Below are positions 1 to 7,060 of a stretch of DNA of 9,513 bases, in pieces. Source of the stretch: an uncultured Lachnospiraceae bacterium. GTDB taxonomy: Bacteria; Bacillota; Clostridia; Lachnospirales; Lachnospiraceae. Position 1 is the stretch's first letter. The number at the start of each line of letters is the position of its first letter. The notes under the pieces are model-generated. The model had not been told where the DNA came from. It did no database searches and saw only the letters and a list, made by a program, of their open reading frames with translations. Location of the stretch: positions 1-9,513 of the forward strand of contig CAUCWU010000068.1 of NCBI GenBank assembly GCA_958446555.1, written 5' to 3'. A program made the translations under genes and the position numbers.

Positions 1-1
1 T

Positions 2-403
2 GAGGGAATTCCAGATTCACTGGCAGAGTCGGCTCGAATTGATGGTGCATCAGAGGTTCGTATTTTCTTTAAGGTGATTCTTCCACTGTGTAAGCCAGTT
101 ATTGCAGCGCTTGCGATTATGACAGCAGTTGGTCATTGGAATTCTTGGTTTGATGTTTATATTTACAATCCGAGTGGTCGATTTGATACACTTCAGATGT
201 ATTTAAGAAAGATTCTTCTTGATAGCGAGGCTGCATCGAAGTTAATGAACGATCAGAAGAAGTATGAGGCAATGAAGAATTTGACAACTAGTTCGGTTCG
301 TGCAGCAACGACAATGATTGTAACGATTCCGATTGTATGTGTCTATCCATTCTTCCAGAAATATTTTGTCAGTGGTATTACGATTGGTGCAGTAAAGGGC
401 TGA
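2..403 (+). CDS. ABC sugar transporter permease, LplC/YtcP type (3' end only)
   Basis: Inner-membrane permease subunit of a carbohydrate ABC importer (CUT1 class); its 5' part lies outside the window. The reading frame is open from base 2, and 133 codons are visible before TGA at 401-403. The first visible residues hold the cytoplasmic EAA loop that docks on the ATPase, seen as E-S-A-R-I-D-G-A-S-E-V, then I-F-F-K-V-I-L-P. A membrane segment with the GHWNSWFDVYIY motif typical of the LplC/YtcP group follows, and the protein ends in a last membrane helix and the family's usual C-terminus (QKYFVSGITIGAVKG). The two glycosidase-like genes downstream suggest it imports the oligosaccharide they degrade. 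The exact sugar cannot be read from the permease. An ATG inside this frame at 74 is internal, not a real start. Confidence 0.93.
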   Translation, partial: EGIPDSLAESARIDGASEVRIFFKVILPLCKPVIAALAIMTAVGHWNSWFDVYIYNPSGRFDTLQMYLRKILLDSEAASKLMNDQKKYEAMKNLTTSSVRAATTMIVTIPIVCVYPFFQKYFVSGITIGAVKG

Positions 404-462
404 TGGCTCTGCATGGATGGACCCAAAATTTGATCCTAAAGCAGAAAGAGAGCGTGGCATGA
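403..462 (+). other. Possible 19-codon coupling mini-ORF between permease and DUF5695-like gene
   Basis: An ATG overlaps the permease stop codon (TGATG at 401-405) and opens a 19-codon frame (MALHGWTQNLILKQKESVA). Its TGA at 460-462 overlaps the preferred ATG of the next gene at 459-461 (ATGA). A weak AAAGGG at 394-399 lies only 3 nt before this ATG. The arrangement would let a ribosome step from the permease through the mini-ORF to the DUF5695-like gene. The overlaps are directly visible; translation of the peptide is only a guess, and chance is a real alternative for so short a frame. Confidence 0.2.
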
Positions 463-3170
463 AAGAAAAAAGAAAAGTCTATTATTTGACAAACTCTGAA
501 TTTGATGTGCTAATATCAAAGGGAATCATTTGTTCAATGAAACGAACTTCAGATGGCTATAAGACCCAGTATGCAGATGAGACACTTGGATTTGGCGCAG
601 TCTATCTACTATATGAGAATCAAGCCGGATCAGAGATTGAATTCTGGGCAAATGATCAAACAGAGTACCAAGAGTCTGGTATCGTCTCAAAAGGGAATGA
701 TTTGAAATATCAGTCAACTACATCAGATGGGACACTTTGTGTTTCTACTTTATATCGGTTGGAGTACGACAAACTTTCCCAGACAGTAACGGTTGAGAAT
801 ACTTCGAAGAATCGGGTGACACTTTGTGATATCGGCATTCGTCAGGCATGCCATACTGATTTTAAGTGGGGAGAGAGCGCATCGCCAAATGTCATTGGAC
901 ATTATCATATTGGGGGTCACAGCTCTCATGGCACATATTATCGAGTGGATGGAGAGGGACCGTGTCTTATTTTTGCACCAAAGGATGATACTGAGCTTTT
1001 GTTTTACGATATGCAAAAATGGTTTGATCAGTCAGCTCATGAGAAAGAAAAAACAGAAGATGAGGGCGAGGGAAAGGGCTTTACGATGCTGTATCCATTT
1101 GCAGCAAAAAGAGGAAAGCGGGCAGAAGAAAAAGGCGCTCGCCTTCGCACAAAGCAAAAGATGGTAACGCTTGATCCGGGTCAATCGGTTTCATTTTCAT
1201 TTTCCTATTTTTGGGCAGACCATTTTCTAAAAGCTGGAGAACGAATGGCAAGTGAAGGTCTTGTTCATGCAGTGAGTGTCCCAGGCTATACAATTCCACA
1301 GGGGACAAATGTACAGCTTTGCTTAGAGTCGGCTTGGGGAAGTGATGAAGTACAGGTATCCATTGATACGGCAACGGATTTGTTAAGTTGTGTTCGAACA
1401 GAGCAAGAAGAAAAGTCTAGGCTTCAAAAGCGTTTTTACGAGTTTTCATTTGAGTCACTTGGGGAGCATACAGTGCAGGTAAGATATGGAAATGGAAAGA
1501 CAGCATATCTGTATTATTTTGCAACAGAAAACGTGCAGACACTCTGGGAAAAACGAGCCGCATTTATTGCATCCCATCAGGTAACAGATGAGAAATTATG
1601 GTACGATGGACTTTTATGTGAGTGGAATAATAAGACACAGGTACAGCTTTCACCAGATAATTATGACACGATTGGTGGTTGGCGTATTTATGAAGTCAGC
1701 TGTGACGATCCAGGTCTTGCAAAGCCGGCATTTTTATCTTCAAAACAGACAGTGCTTCCAAAACAGGACGAGATTACTGCGCTAGATCACTATTTAGATC
1801 GCTTTGTTTGGGGTGGATTACAGCAAACCGAGGAGGAAGTATATCCGTATGGAATTTATGGAATTCCGGATTGGCATGTACTTCGAAATTCAAAGGAGGA
1901 TGGCACAAGAGGAAAGCTTCATATCTGGCGAATTTATGATTACCCACATATTGCACTGACTTGGTATAACATGTATCTGACAGCTGTACGATATCCGAAA
2001 TTGAAGTTTCAACTAGATGCGCTTACTTATCTGAAACGTGCATATGGAACGGCATGTGGTATGTTTACGATTCCGTCTGAAATTGAAGATTGGTCAGCAT
2101 ATAAGACAGGACTTTACAATGAGTGTGTGATTCCGAAAATCATCGGTGCACTTCGTGAAAATGGCATGAAAGCACAGGCAGATCGGCTTGAGACATTCTG
2201 GATGAGGAAGGTAAAGTTCTTTGTTACTGAGTGTAAGGATGTATTTGGCTCCGAGTATCCATTTGATACAACTGGATTTGAGTCTACTTTTGTCCTAGCA
2301 GAGGATGGATTAAAAACAGCTGTATTCGAGAAAGATGACTCACCATTTGCGGAGGGAATCCCATATCAAAAGGCAGTCTCATTCATGGAGAGCCAGCACA
2401 AATGCAATATTGCGTGTCGAGGCTATCTGGAGCCAGCTTATTTTGGCTATGGAAGCGATTACCGTGGAAATAGTACCCATTATCTGTTAAGTTACATGTC
2501 TCAGATGGGCGGTTGCTCAATTCTTCGTCATGCTTTGTACTATGAAAAAGAGCCATGGGAAATGCTCCGATTGGGCTATGGATCACTTCTTAGCTCCTAC
2601 GCACTAATGAATACTGGAAATGAAAAGAGTAACTATGGCTATTGGTTTCCGGGAAAAGAAAATGATGGAGCTGCAGGCGGTGGTTTTGAGCCATTGTATG
2701 AAGGAAAAACTTGGCTTGACCAGCCACACTCAGGCGGATCTTGGTATTATTCTTGTGAGATTGATCTTGGATTTTGTGGAGGAATCAGAGGTGCATCCTG
2801 TATTGTGGCAGAGGATCCATTATTTGGTCTGGTTGGATATGGTGGCAATATCACAAAAGAAAAGGAATTTTGGACGATAACAAGAGCTGATGTAGCAGGA
2901 AAAGAGTTCCACTATCTGGCAGGTGATAAGAGACTCCATATTGTGTTGGATCACGGCAGTTTTGCAAAGACACTTGCCAAGTATAATGAAAAAGAAAAGG
3001 TATTGACCCTCTACTTTGAGCCGAAAGAAAAAGGTTCAATAGATGAAACAGTAATGATTTCAATAAGGAATATCACTGGATCCGTGGAAGATGGTACGAA
3101 GCTTGGAGAAAATTTTGCTGAGTATGTAAGGGGTGACGGACAGGATAGCCTTCGAATTTATTTAAAATAA
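459..3170 (+). CDS. DUF5695-like putative glycoside hydrolase
   Basis: Large cytoplasmic protein (903 aa) that I recognise by sequence style as DUF5695, a family with a six-hairpin-glycosidase character and no function I can name. Residues about 1-340 are beta-rich. Residues about 415-800 are rich in Trp, Tyr and Gly and look like an (alpha/alpha)-barrel, followed by a beta-rich C-terminal part. Conserved-looking segments are DDPGLAKPAFL (416-426), VWGGLQQTEEEVYPYGIYG (450-468), PFDTTGFESTF (601-611) and CRGYLEPAYFGYGSDYRG (653-670). E608 and E658 are candidate catalytic acids, by guess only. No signal peptide or membrane segment is seen. I prefer ATG 459, which follows an AGAAAGAGAG purine tract (443-452). 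An in-frame ATG at 417 would add 14 charged residues but has no visible ribosome binding site. The gene lies between a sugar permease and a GH127 enzyme, so a sugar-cleaving role is likely; the substrate is unknown. Confidence 0.85.
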   Translation: MKEKRKVYYLTNSEFDVLISKGIICSMKRTSDGYKTQYADETLGFGAVYLLYENQAGSEIEFWANDQTEYQESGIVSKGNDLKYQSTTSDGTLCVSTLYRLEYDKLSQTVTVENTSKNRVTLCDIGIRQACHTDFKWGESASPNVIGHYHIGGHSSHGTYYRVDGEGPCLIFAPKDDTELLFYDMQKWFDQSAHEKEKTEDEGEGKGFTMLYPFAAKRGKRAEEKGARLRTKQKMVTLDPGQSVSFSFSYFWADHFLKAGERMASEGLVHAVSVPGYTIPQGTNVQLCLESAWGSDEVQVSIDTATDLLSCVRTEQEEKSRLQKRFYEFSFESLGEHTVQVRYGNGKTAYLYYFATENVQTLWEKRAAFIASHQVTDEKLWYDGLLCEWNNKTQVQLSPDNYDTIGGWRIYEVSCDDPGLAKPAFLSSKQTVLPKQDEITALDHYLDRFVWGGLQQTEEEVYPYGIYGIPDWHVLRNSKEDGTRGKLHIWRIYDYPHIALTWYNMYLTAVRYPKLKFQLDALTYLKRAYGTACGMFTIPSEIEDWSAYKTGLYNECVIPKIIGALRENGMKAQADRLETFWMRKVKFFVTECKDVFGSEYPFDTTGFESTFVLAEDGLKTAVFEKDDSPFAEGIPYQKAVSFMESQHKCNIACRGYLEPAYFGYGSDYRGNSTHYLLSYMSQMGGCSILRHALYYEKEPWEMLRLGYGSLLSSYALMNTGNEKSNYGYWFPGKENDGAAGGGFEPLYEGKTWLDQPHSGGSWYYSCEIDLGFCGGIRGASCIVAEDPLFGLVGYGGNITKEKEFWTITRADVAGKEFHYLAGDKRLHIVLDHGSFAKTLAKYNEKEKVLTLYFEPKEKGSIDETVMISIRNITGSVEDGTKLGENFAEYVRGDGQDSLRIYLK

Positions 3171-3204
3171 CGAAAGCCGCTGTACGCGGGCAGAAAGGAC
3201 GAGT

Positions 3205-5154
3205 ATGGAGACAATTAGAGGAAAAAATGTAAAAATTACGGATACATTTTGGTCCGGAAAAATGAAGACAGTGCATGATAAGGTAATTCCGTATCAGTGG
3301 GAGGCGTTAAATGACCGTCTTCCAGATACAGAGCCAAGTTATGCAATTGCAAATTTTAAGACAGCAGCGGCAATTACTTCAGGAGAACTCGATCAGAGTA
3401 AGGCAAAGGCTGAGTTTCATGGATGCGTATTTCAGGATAGTGATCTTGCAAAGTGGATTGAGGCGTCAGCATTTTCTCTGAACTGGCATCCAGACAAGGA
3501 ACTTGAAAAGACAATCGACGACGTGATTGATTTGGTATGTGCTGCTCAGCAGCCAGATGGCTATCTGGATACTTATTTTATTATAAATGGACTGGACAAG
3601 CGTTTTACGAATATTGCAGATGCACACGAAATGTATTGTCTTGGACATTTTCTTGAGGCAGCATGCGCTTATTACCATGCAACTGGAAAGGATAAGCTGT
3701 TAAATGCACTGATTAAATATGTAGATTTGATTGATCAGACATTTGGAGAAGAGGAAGGAAAGTTAAAGGGTTATCCGGGACATGAAGTGTTAGAGATGGC
3801 GCTTATGAAATTGTACGAGATTACAAAAGATCCAAAACACTTAAAGCTTGCAGCTTATTTTATCAATCAGAGAGGACAGAGTCCAAACTATTTTGCAGAG
3901 GAAAAGAAAAAATATAAAAATAAATATTATTGGGAAGAGTCCTTGTTCCAGTATGGCTATTATCAGGCACACAAGCCGGTAAGAGAGCAAAAAGAGGCAG
4001 TTGGCCATGCAGTTCGTGCCGTCTATCTGTACTCTGGAATGGCAGATGTTGCAAGAGTGACAGGAGATGAATCTTTAAAGAAAGCATGCTATACACTGTG
4101 GAACGATGTTGTGCGCAGACAGATGTATGTGACCGGTTCCATCGGATCAAGTACTTATGGTGAGGCATTTACATTTGATTATGATCTTCCAAACGAGGAG
4201 ATTTACGGAGAAACCTGTGCAGCAATTGGACTTGTATTCTTTGCAATGAGAATGTTAAAAATGGATACAAATGGTGTGTATGCAGATGTGATGGAGAAAG
4301 CACTCTACAATGGTATCATAAGTGGAATTTCACTGGATGGCACAAAGTTTTTCTATGTCAACCCGTTGGCTGTTAAACCAAAGGCAGTAAAAAAGGATCA
4401 GAGATTAATTCATGTTGAGCCGAGACGACAGAAGTGGTTTGCATGTGCTTGCTGTCCTCCGAATCTGGCGAGAATGATGACTTCACTTGGCGAGTATATC
4501 TATACAACAGATGAAAATACGGTTTACCAAAACTTGTTTATTGGAAGTGATATGCAGACTGAGGTAGGCGGAAAAGAGATCGCCCTTCATGTGACAACCT
4601 CGTATCCGTGGGATAAGACAGTTTTGGTTCGCGTAGAGTCGATGGAAGATGCTACATTTGGATATGCATTCCGTGTACCGGGCTGGTGCAAGGGCATGAC
4701 AGTAAAGAAGAATGGATTTGAAGTATCCTTCCACGCAGAGAATGGCTATGGATATTTGGAAGATCCTGTAAAAAATGGCGATGAGATTGAGCTTGTGTTT
4801 GAGATGCCAGTTACATTTGTAAAGGCAAATCCAAAGGTTCGTCAGGACATCGGAAAAACAGCTGTCATGAAGGGACCAGTTGTCTACTGTCTGGAAGAGG
4901 ACGACAATGGTGAGGAGCTTCAAATGATTCATCTTGCAGGCAAGAAGGATATTCATGAAGAGTATGTTCCGGATCTGTTAGGCGGTATTGTTCGCATTAC
5001 AATGACAGCAGAGGAAGAGTATGGACCGGCAGATGACGGACTGTACTACGACTGCTCACAGGTGAGAAGACGTGAGAGAAAATTGACCTTTATTCCATAC
5101 TATGCATGGGCAAATCGAAATGAGGGCGAGATGACCGTATGGGTTAACGATTAA
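3205..5154 (+). CDS. GH127 glycosidase, probable beta-L-arabinofuranosidase
   Basis: A 649-aa enzyme of glycoside hydrolase family 127 (DUF1680 group, type member HypBA1 of Bifidobacterium longum, about 658 aa). In HypBA1 zinc is held by Glu338, Cys340, Cys417 and Cys418, Cys417 is the nucleophile and Glu322 the acid/base. The same pattern is visible here: E320 in GSIGSSTYGEAF, E336 and C338 in YGETCAA, and C414-A-C416-C417 in WFACACCPPN. It should therefore be catalytically competent. An N-terminal alpha-helical barrel (to about residue 425) is followed by beta-sandwich domains. There is no signal peptide, so it probably acts in the cytoplasm on imported arabinofuranosides. The start has an AAGGA site (3195-3199) 5 nt before the ATG, 34 nt after the preceding gene, so the two are probably co-transcribed. 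Some GH127 members act on other sugars, such as an aceric-acid hydrolase from the RG-II system, so the linkage is not certain. Confidence 0.93.
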   Translation: METIRGKNVKITDTFWSGKMKTVHDKVIPYQWEALNDRLPDTEPSYAIANFKTAAAITSGELDQSKAKAEFHGCVFQDSDLAKWIEASAFSLNWHPDKELEKTIDDVIDLVCAAQQPDGYLDTYFIINGLDKRFTNIADAHEMYCLGHFLEAACAYYHATGKDKLLNALIKYVDLIDQTFGEEEGKLKGYPGHEVLEMALMKLYEITKDPKHLKLAAYFINQRGQSPNYFAEEKKKYKNKYYWEESLFQYGYYQAHKPVREQKEAVGHAVRAVYLYSGMADVARVTGDESLKKACYTLWNDVVRRQMYVTGSIGSSTYGEAFTFDYDLPNEEIYGETCAAIGLVFFAMRMLKMDTNGVYADVMEKALYNGIISGISLDGTKFFYVNPLAVKPKAVKKDQRLIHVEPRRQKWFACACCPPNLARMMTSLGEYIYTTDENTVYQNLFIGSDMQTEVGGKEIALHVTTSYPWDKTVLVRVESMEDATFGYAFRVPGWCKGMTVKKNGFEVSFHAENGYGYLEDPVKNGDEIELVFEMPVTFVKANPKVRQDIGKTAVMKGPVVYCLEEDDNGEELQMIHLAGKKDIHEEYVPDLLGGIVRITMTAEEEYGPADDGLYYDCSQVRRRERKLTFIPYYAWANRNEGEMTVWVND

Positions 5155-5176
5155 GTTATTTTTTATATTATAAATT

Positions 5177-5217
5177 AAAAAAATGCCAACTCTCCATTGG
5201 GAGAGCTGGCATTTTTT
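5177..5217. terminator. Bidirectional intrinsic terminator between GH127 gene and pyrG
   Basis: The arms ATGCCA-A-CTCTCC (5183-5195) and GGAGAG-C-TGGCAT (5200-5212) form a 13-position stem with one A/C mismatch and an ATTG loop. Seven A lead into it (5177-5183) and six T follow it (5212-5217). It reads as a rho-independent terminator on both strands, which fits its place between two convergent genes. Confidence 0.92.
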
Positions 5218-5242
5218 GCGGTTACGATGATAACTTACTATT

Positions 5243-6856
5243 TTACTGGTTCTTCTCCTGATACTCCAATGCTGCACCGATGAAGCCCTTGAACAGTGGA
5301 TGTGGACGGTTCGGTCTGGACTTTAACTCTGGGTGAGCCTGGGTACCGATAAACCATGGATGATCTGGAAGCTCGATCATCTCTACGATACGGCCGTCCG
5401 GTGAGATACCAGAGAGGGTCATGCCGTGAGAGGTGAGCGCAGTTCTGTAATCGTTGTTAACCTCATAGCGGTGACGATGACGCTCAGCAATCTTCTCTGT
5501 GCCGTAAAGCTCGTAAGCCTTTGTGTCTTTGCCAAGAATACATGGATAGGAGCCAAGACGTAAGGTTCCACCGATATCGGTAACTCCGTTTTGATCTGGC
5601 ATCAGATGGATCACCGGATGAGCTGTCTGTGGGTCAAGCTCAATGCTGTGCGCATCGCGAATGTCCAATACATGGCGGGCAAACTCAACAATTGCCATCT
5701 GCATGCCAAGGCAAAGACCAAGGAAAGGAATCTTGTTTTCACGCGCATAGCGAATGGAAGTGATCATGCCTTCGATACCGCGGTCACCAAAGCCACCAGG
5801 AACGATGACACCAGAGACATCCTTTAAGATCTCACCGACATTTTCAGGTGTTACCTGCTCGGAATCAACCCATTTGATATTAACGCTTGCGTGATGGGCA
5901 ACACCGCCGTGCTTCAGTGCCTCAACAACACTGATATACGCATCATGAAGGGCAGTGTACTTTCCAACAAGTGCAACTGTGACAGAGCTTGTCGGGTTCT
6001 TCCATGCATTGACCATGGCCTTCCACTCGTCAAGATCTGGCTTTGGACTTTCCAGATTTAAGCATTCACAGGCAACGTCAGCCAAATGCTCTTCCTCAAG
6101 CATTAACGGAACCTCGTATAAGACGTCACAGTTTAAATTCTCTAATACATGGCTGACTGGCACATTGCAAAACAGTCCAATCTTAGCCTTCATCTGATCG
6201 CCCATCGGGTAATCGGTTCGGCACATGATGATATCTGGCTGAAGGCCCATGCTCTGAAGCTCCTTAACACTTGCCTGAGTTGGTTTTGTCTTTAGCTCCT
6301 GAGAAGCGGACAGATATGGAATTAACGTAACGTGAATTAACATCGAATTGCCGCGTCCAATCTCGTGCTGGAACTGACGGATCGACTCTAGAAACGGCTG
6401 GCTTTCAATATCACCGACAGTGCCGCCAACCTCGATGATGGCGATTTCTGTCTTATCGGTTGTGAAATTGCGATAGAAACGATCTTTGATTTCATTTGTG
6501 ATGTGAGGAATAACCTGCACAGTACCGCCGCCATAATCGCCGCGTCGCTCACGCTGCAGTACGCTCCAGTAAACCTTTCCGGTGGTGACATTTGAATTGC
6601 GGGTAAGACTCTCATCGATAAAACGCTCATAGTGACCAAGATCCAAATCGGTCTCAGCGCCGTCATCGGTGACGAAAACCTCTCCGTGCTGAACCGGGTT
6701 CATCGTTCCCGGGTCAATGTTGATATAAGGGTCGAACTTTTGCATGGTTACGGTGTAGCCGCGGGCCTTTAACAGACGACCGAGGGATGCAGCAGTGATT
6801 CCTTTTCCAAGTCCGGATACGACGCCTCCGGTGACAAATACGTACTTAACAGGCAT
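5243..6856 (-). CDS. pyrG: CTP synthase (glutamine-hydrolysing)
   Basis: Makes CTP from UTP, ATP and glutamine, the last step of pyrimidine nucleotide synthesis, in the cytoplasm. At 537 aa it has the normal length. The N-terminal synthetase domain (about 1-267) starts with the ATP-binding loop GGVVSGLGKG (10-19) and holds the family motifs DDGAETDLDLGHYERF (64-79) and IEVGGTVGDIESQPF (141-155). The C-terminal class I glutamine amidotransferase domain has the oxyanion strand PGGFGDRG (353-360), the nucleophile C382 in GLCLGMQ, and H508/E510 in AHPE, matching the E. coli triad Cys379/His515/Glu517. The start is fixed by a strong AGAGGAGGT site on the minus strand (complement of 6861-6869) 4 nt before ATG. 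It stands alone on its strand here, ending at the shared terminator and diverging from ftsH. The leader shows no Bacillus-type attenuator hairpin. Confidence 0.98.
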   Translation of the reverse strand: MPVKYVFVTGGVVSGLGKGITAASLGRLLKARGYTVTMQKFDPYINIDPGTMNPVQHGEVFVTDDGAETDLDLGHYERFIDESLTRNSNVTTGKVYWSVLQRERRGDYGGGTVQVIPHITNEIKDRFYRNFTTDKTEIAIIEVGGTVGDIESQPFLESIRQFQHEIGRGNSMLIHVTLIPYLSASQELKTKPTQASVKELQSMGLQPDIIMCRTDYPMGDQMKAKIGLFCNVPVSHVLENLNCDVLYEVPLMLEEEHLADVACECLNLESPKPDLDEWKAMVNAWKNPTSSVTVALVGKYTALHDAYISVVEALKHGGVAHHASVNIKWVDSEQVTPENVGEILKDVSGVIVPGGFGDRGIEGMITSIRYARENKIPFLGLCLGMQMAIVEFARHVLDIRDAHSIELDPQTAHPVIHLMPDQNGVTDIGGTLRLGSYPCILGKDTKAYELYGTEKIAERHRHRYEVNNDYRTALTSHGMTLSGISPDGRIVEMIELPDHPWFIGTQAHPELKSRPNRPHPLFKGFIGAALEYQEKNQ

Positions 6857-6911
6857 AATTACCTCCTCTGAAGAAAAAATAAAATTGTCAACAGTAATAA
6901 AACCAGACCCT

Positions 6912-6917
6912 ATTATA
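6912..6917 (-). promoter_or_regulatory. Probable -10 element of the pyrG promoter
   Basis: A perfect TATAAT on the minus strand (6917 down to 6912) lies about 56 nt upstream of the pyrG ATG. At 17 nt spacing the -35 position (6940-6935) reads TGGCGC, a poor match, and no proper extended -10 TG is present. An A-rich tract lies between them. The -10 is good but the promoter as a whole is only moderately supported. The expected RNA start is near 6905. Confidence 0.5.
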
Positions 6918-6962
6918 CAACCATTTTTTTTTCTGCGCCACTATTATTTTACAGAAATTTTC

Positions 6963-6991
6963 TTGCAATATTAGGCGGTGGACTATATAAT
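6963..6991 (+). promoter_or_regulatory. Sigma-70/SigA promoter of ftsH
   Basis: TTGCAA (6963-6968) and TATAAT (6986-6991) are separated by exactly 17 nt, giving a near-consensus vegetative promoter. RNA should start near 6998, leaving a leader of about 60 nt before the ftsH ATG. No riboswitch-like fold or terminator was seen in that leader. Confidence 0.78.
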
Positions 6992-7060
6992 AGTTACAGT
7001 TCTTTAAAGCACTTTCATCTTGCAAGGTGCCAAGGATATACTAGGAAAGGTGAGGAACGA

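Noticed and set aside
417..458. Upstream start (ATG 417) for the DUF5695-like gene
   Set aside because: It adds 14 highly charged residues, has no recognisable ribosome binding site, and the family-like sequence begins after ATG 459, which has a purine tract and a stop-start overlap. It remains possible.
3176..3191. Small hairpin CCGC-TGTAC-GCGG between the DUF5695-like and GH127 genes
   Set aside because: Only four pairs and no T-run, so not a terminator. The short gap and the ribosome binding site directly after it fit continuous transcription.
4483..4956. A 157-codon open frame on the minus strand opposite the GH127 gene
   Set aside because: It lies wholly antisense to a clearly conserved enzyme, its translation looks like no known protein, and it has no supporting ribosome binding site or promoter. 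It is a shadow frame.
6886..6891. TTGACA on the minus strand in the pyrG leader
   Set aside because: A matching -10 would have to fall in the ribosome binding site and start codon, and none is present there.
7020..7042. Second promoter-like pair (TTGCAA and TATACT) in the ftsH leader
   Set aside because: The spacing is only 11 nt, too short for a sigma-70 type promoter; the upstream pair at 17 nt is far better.
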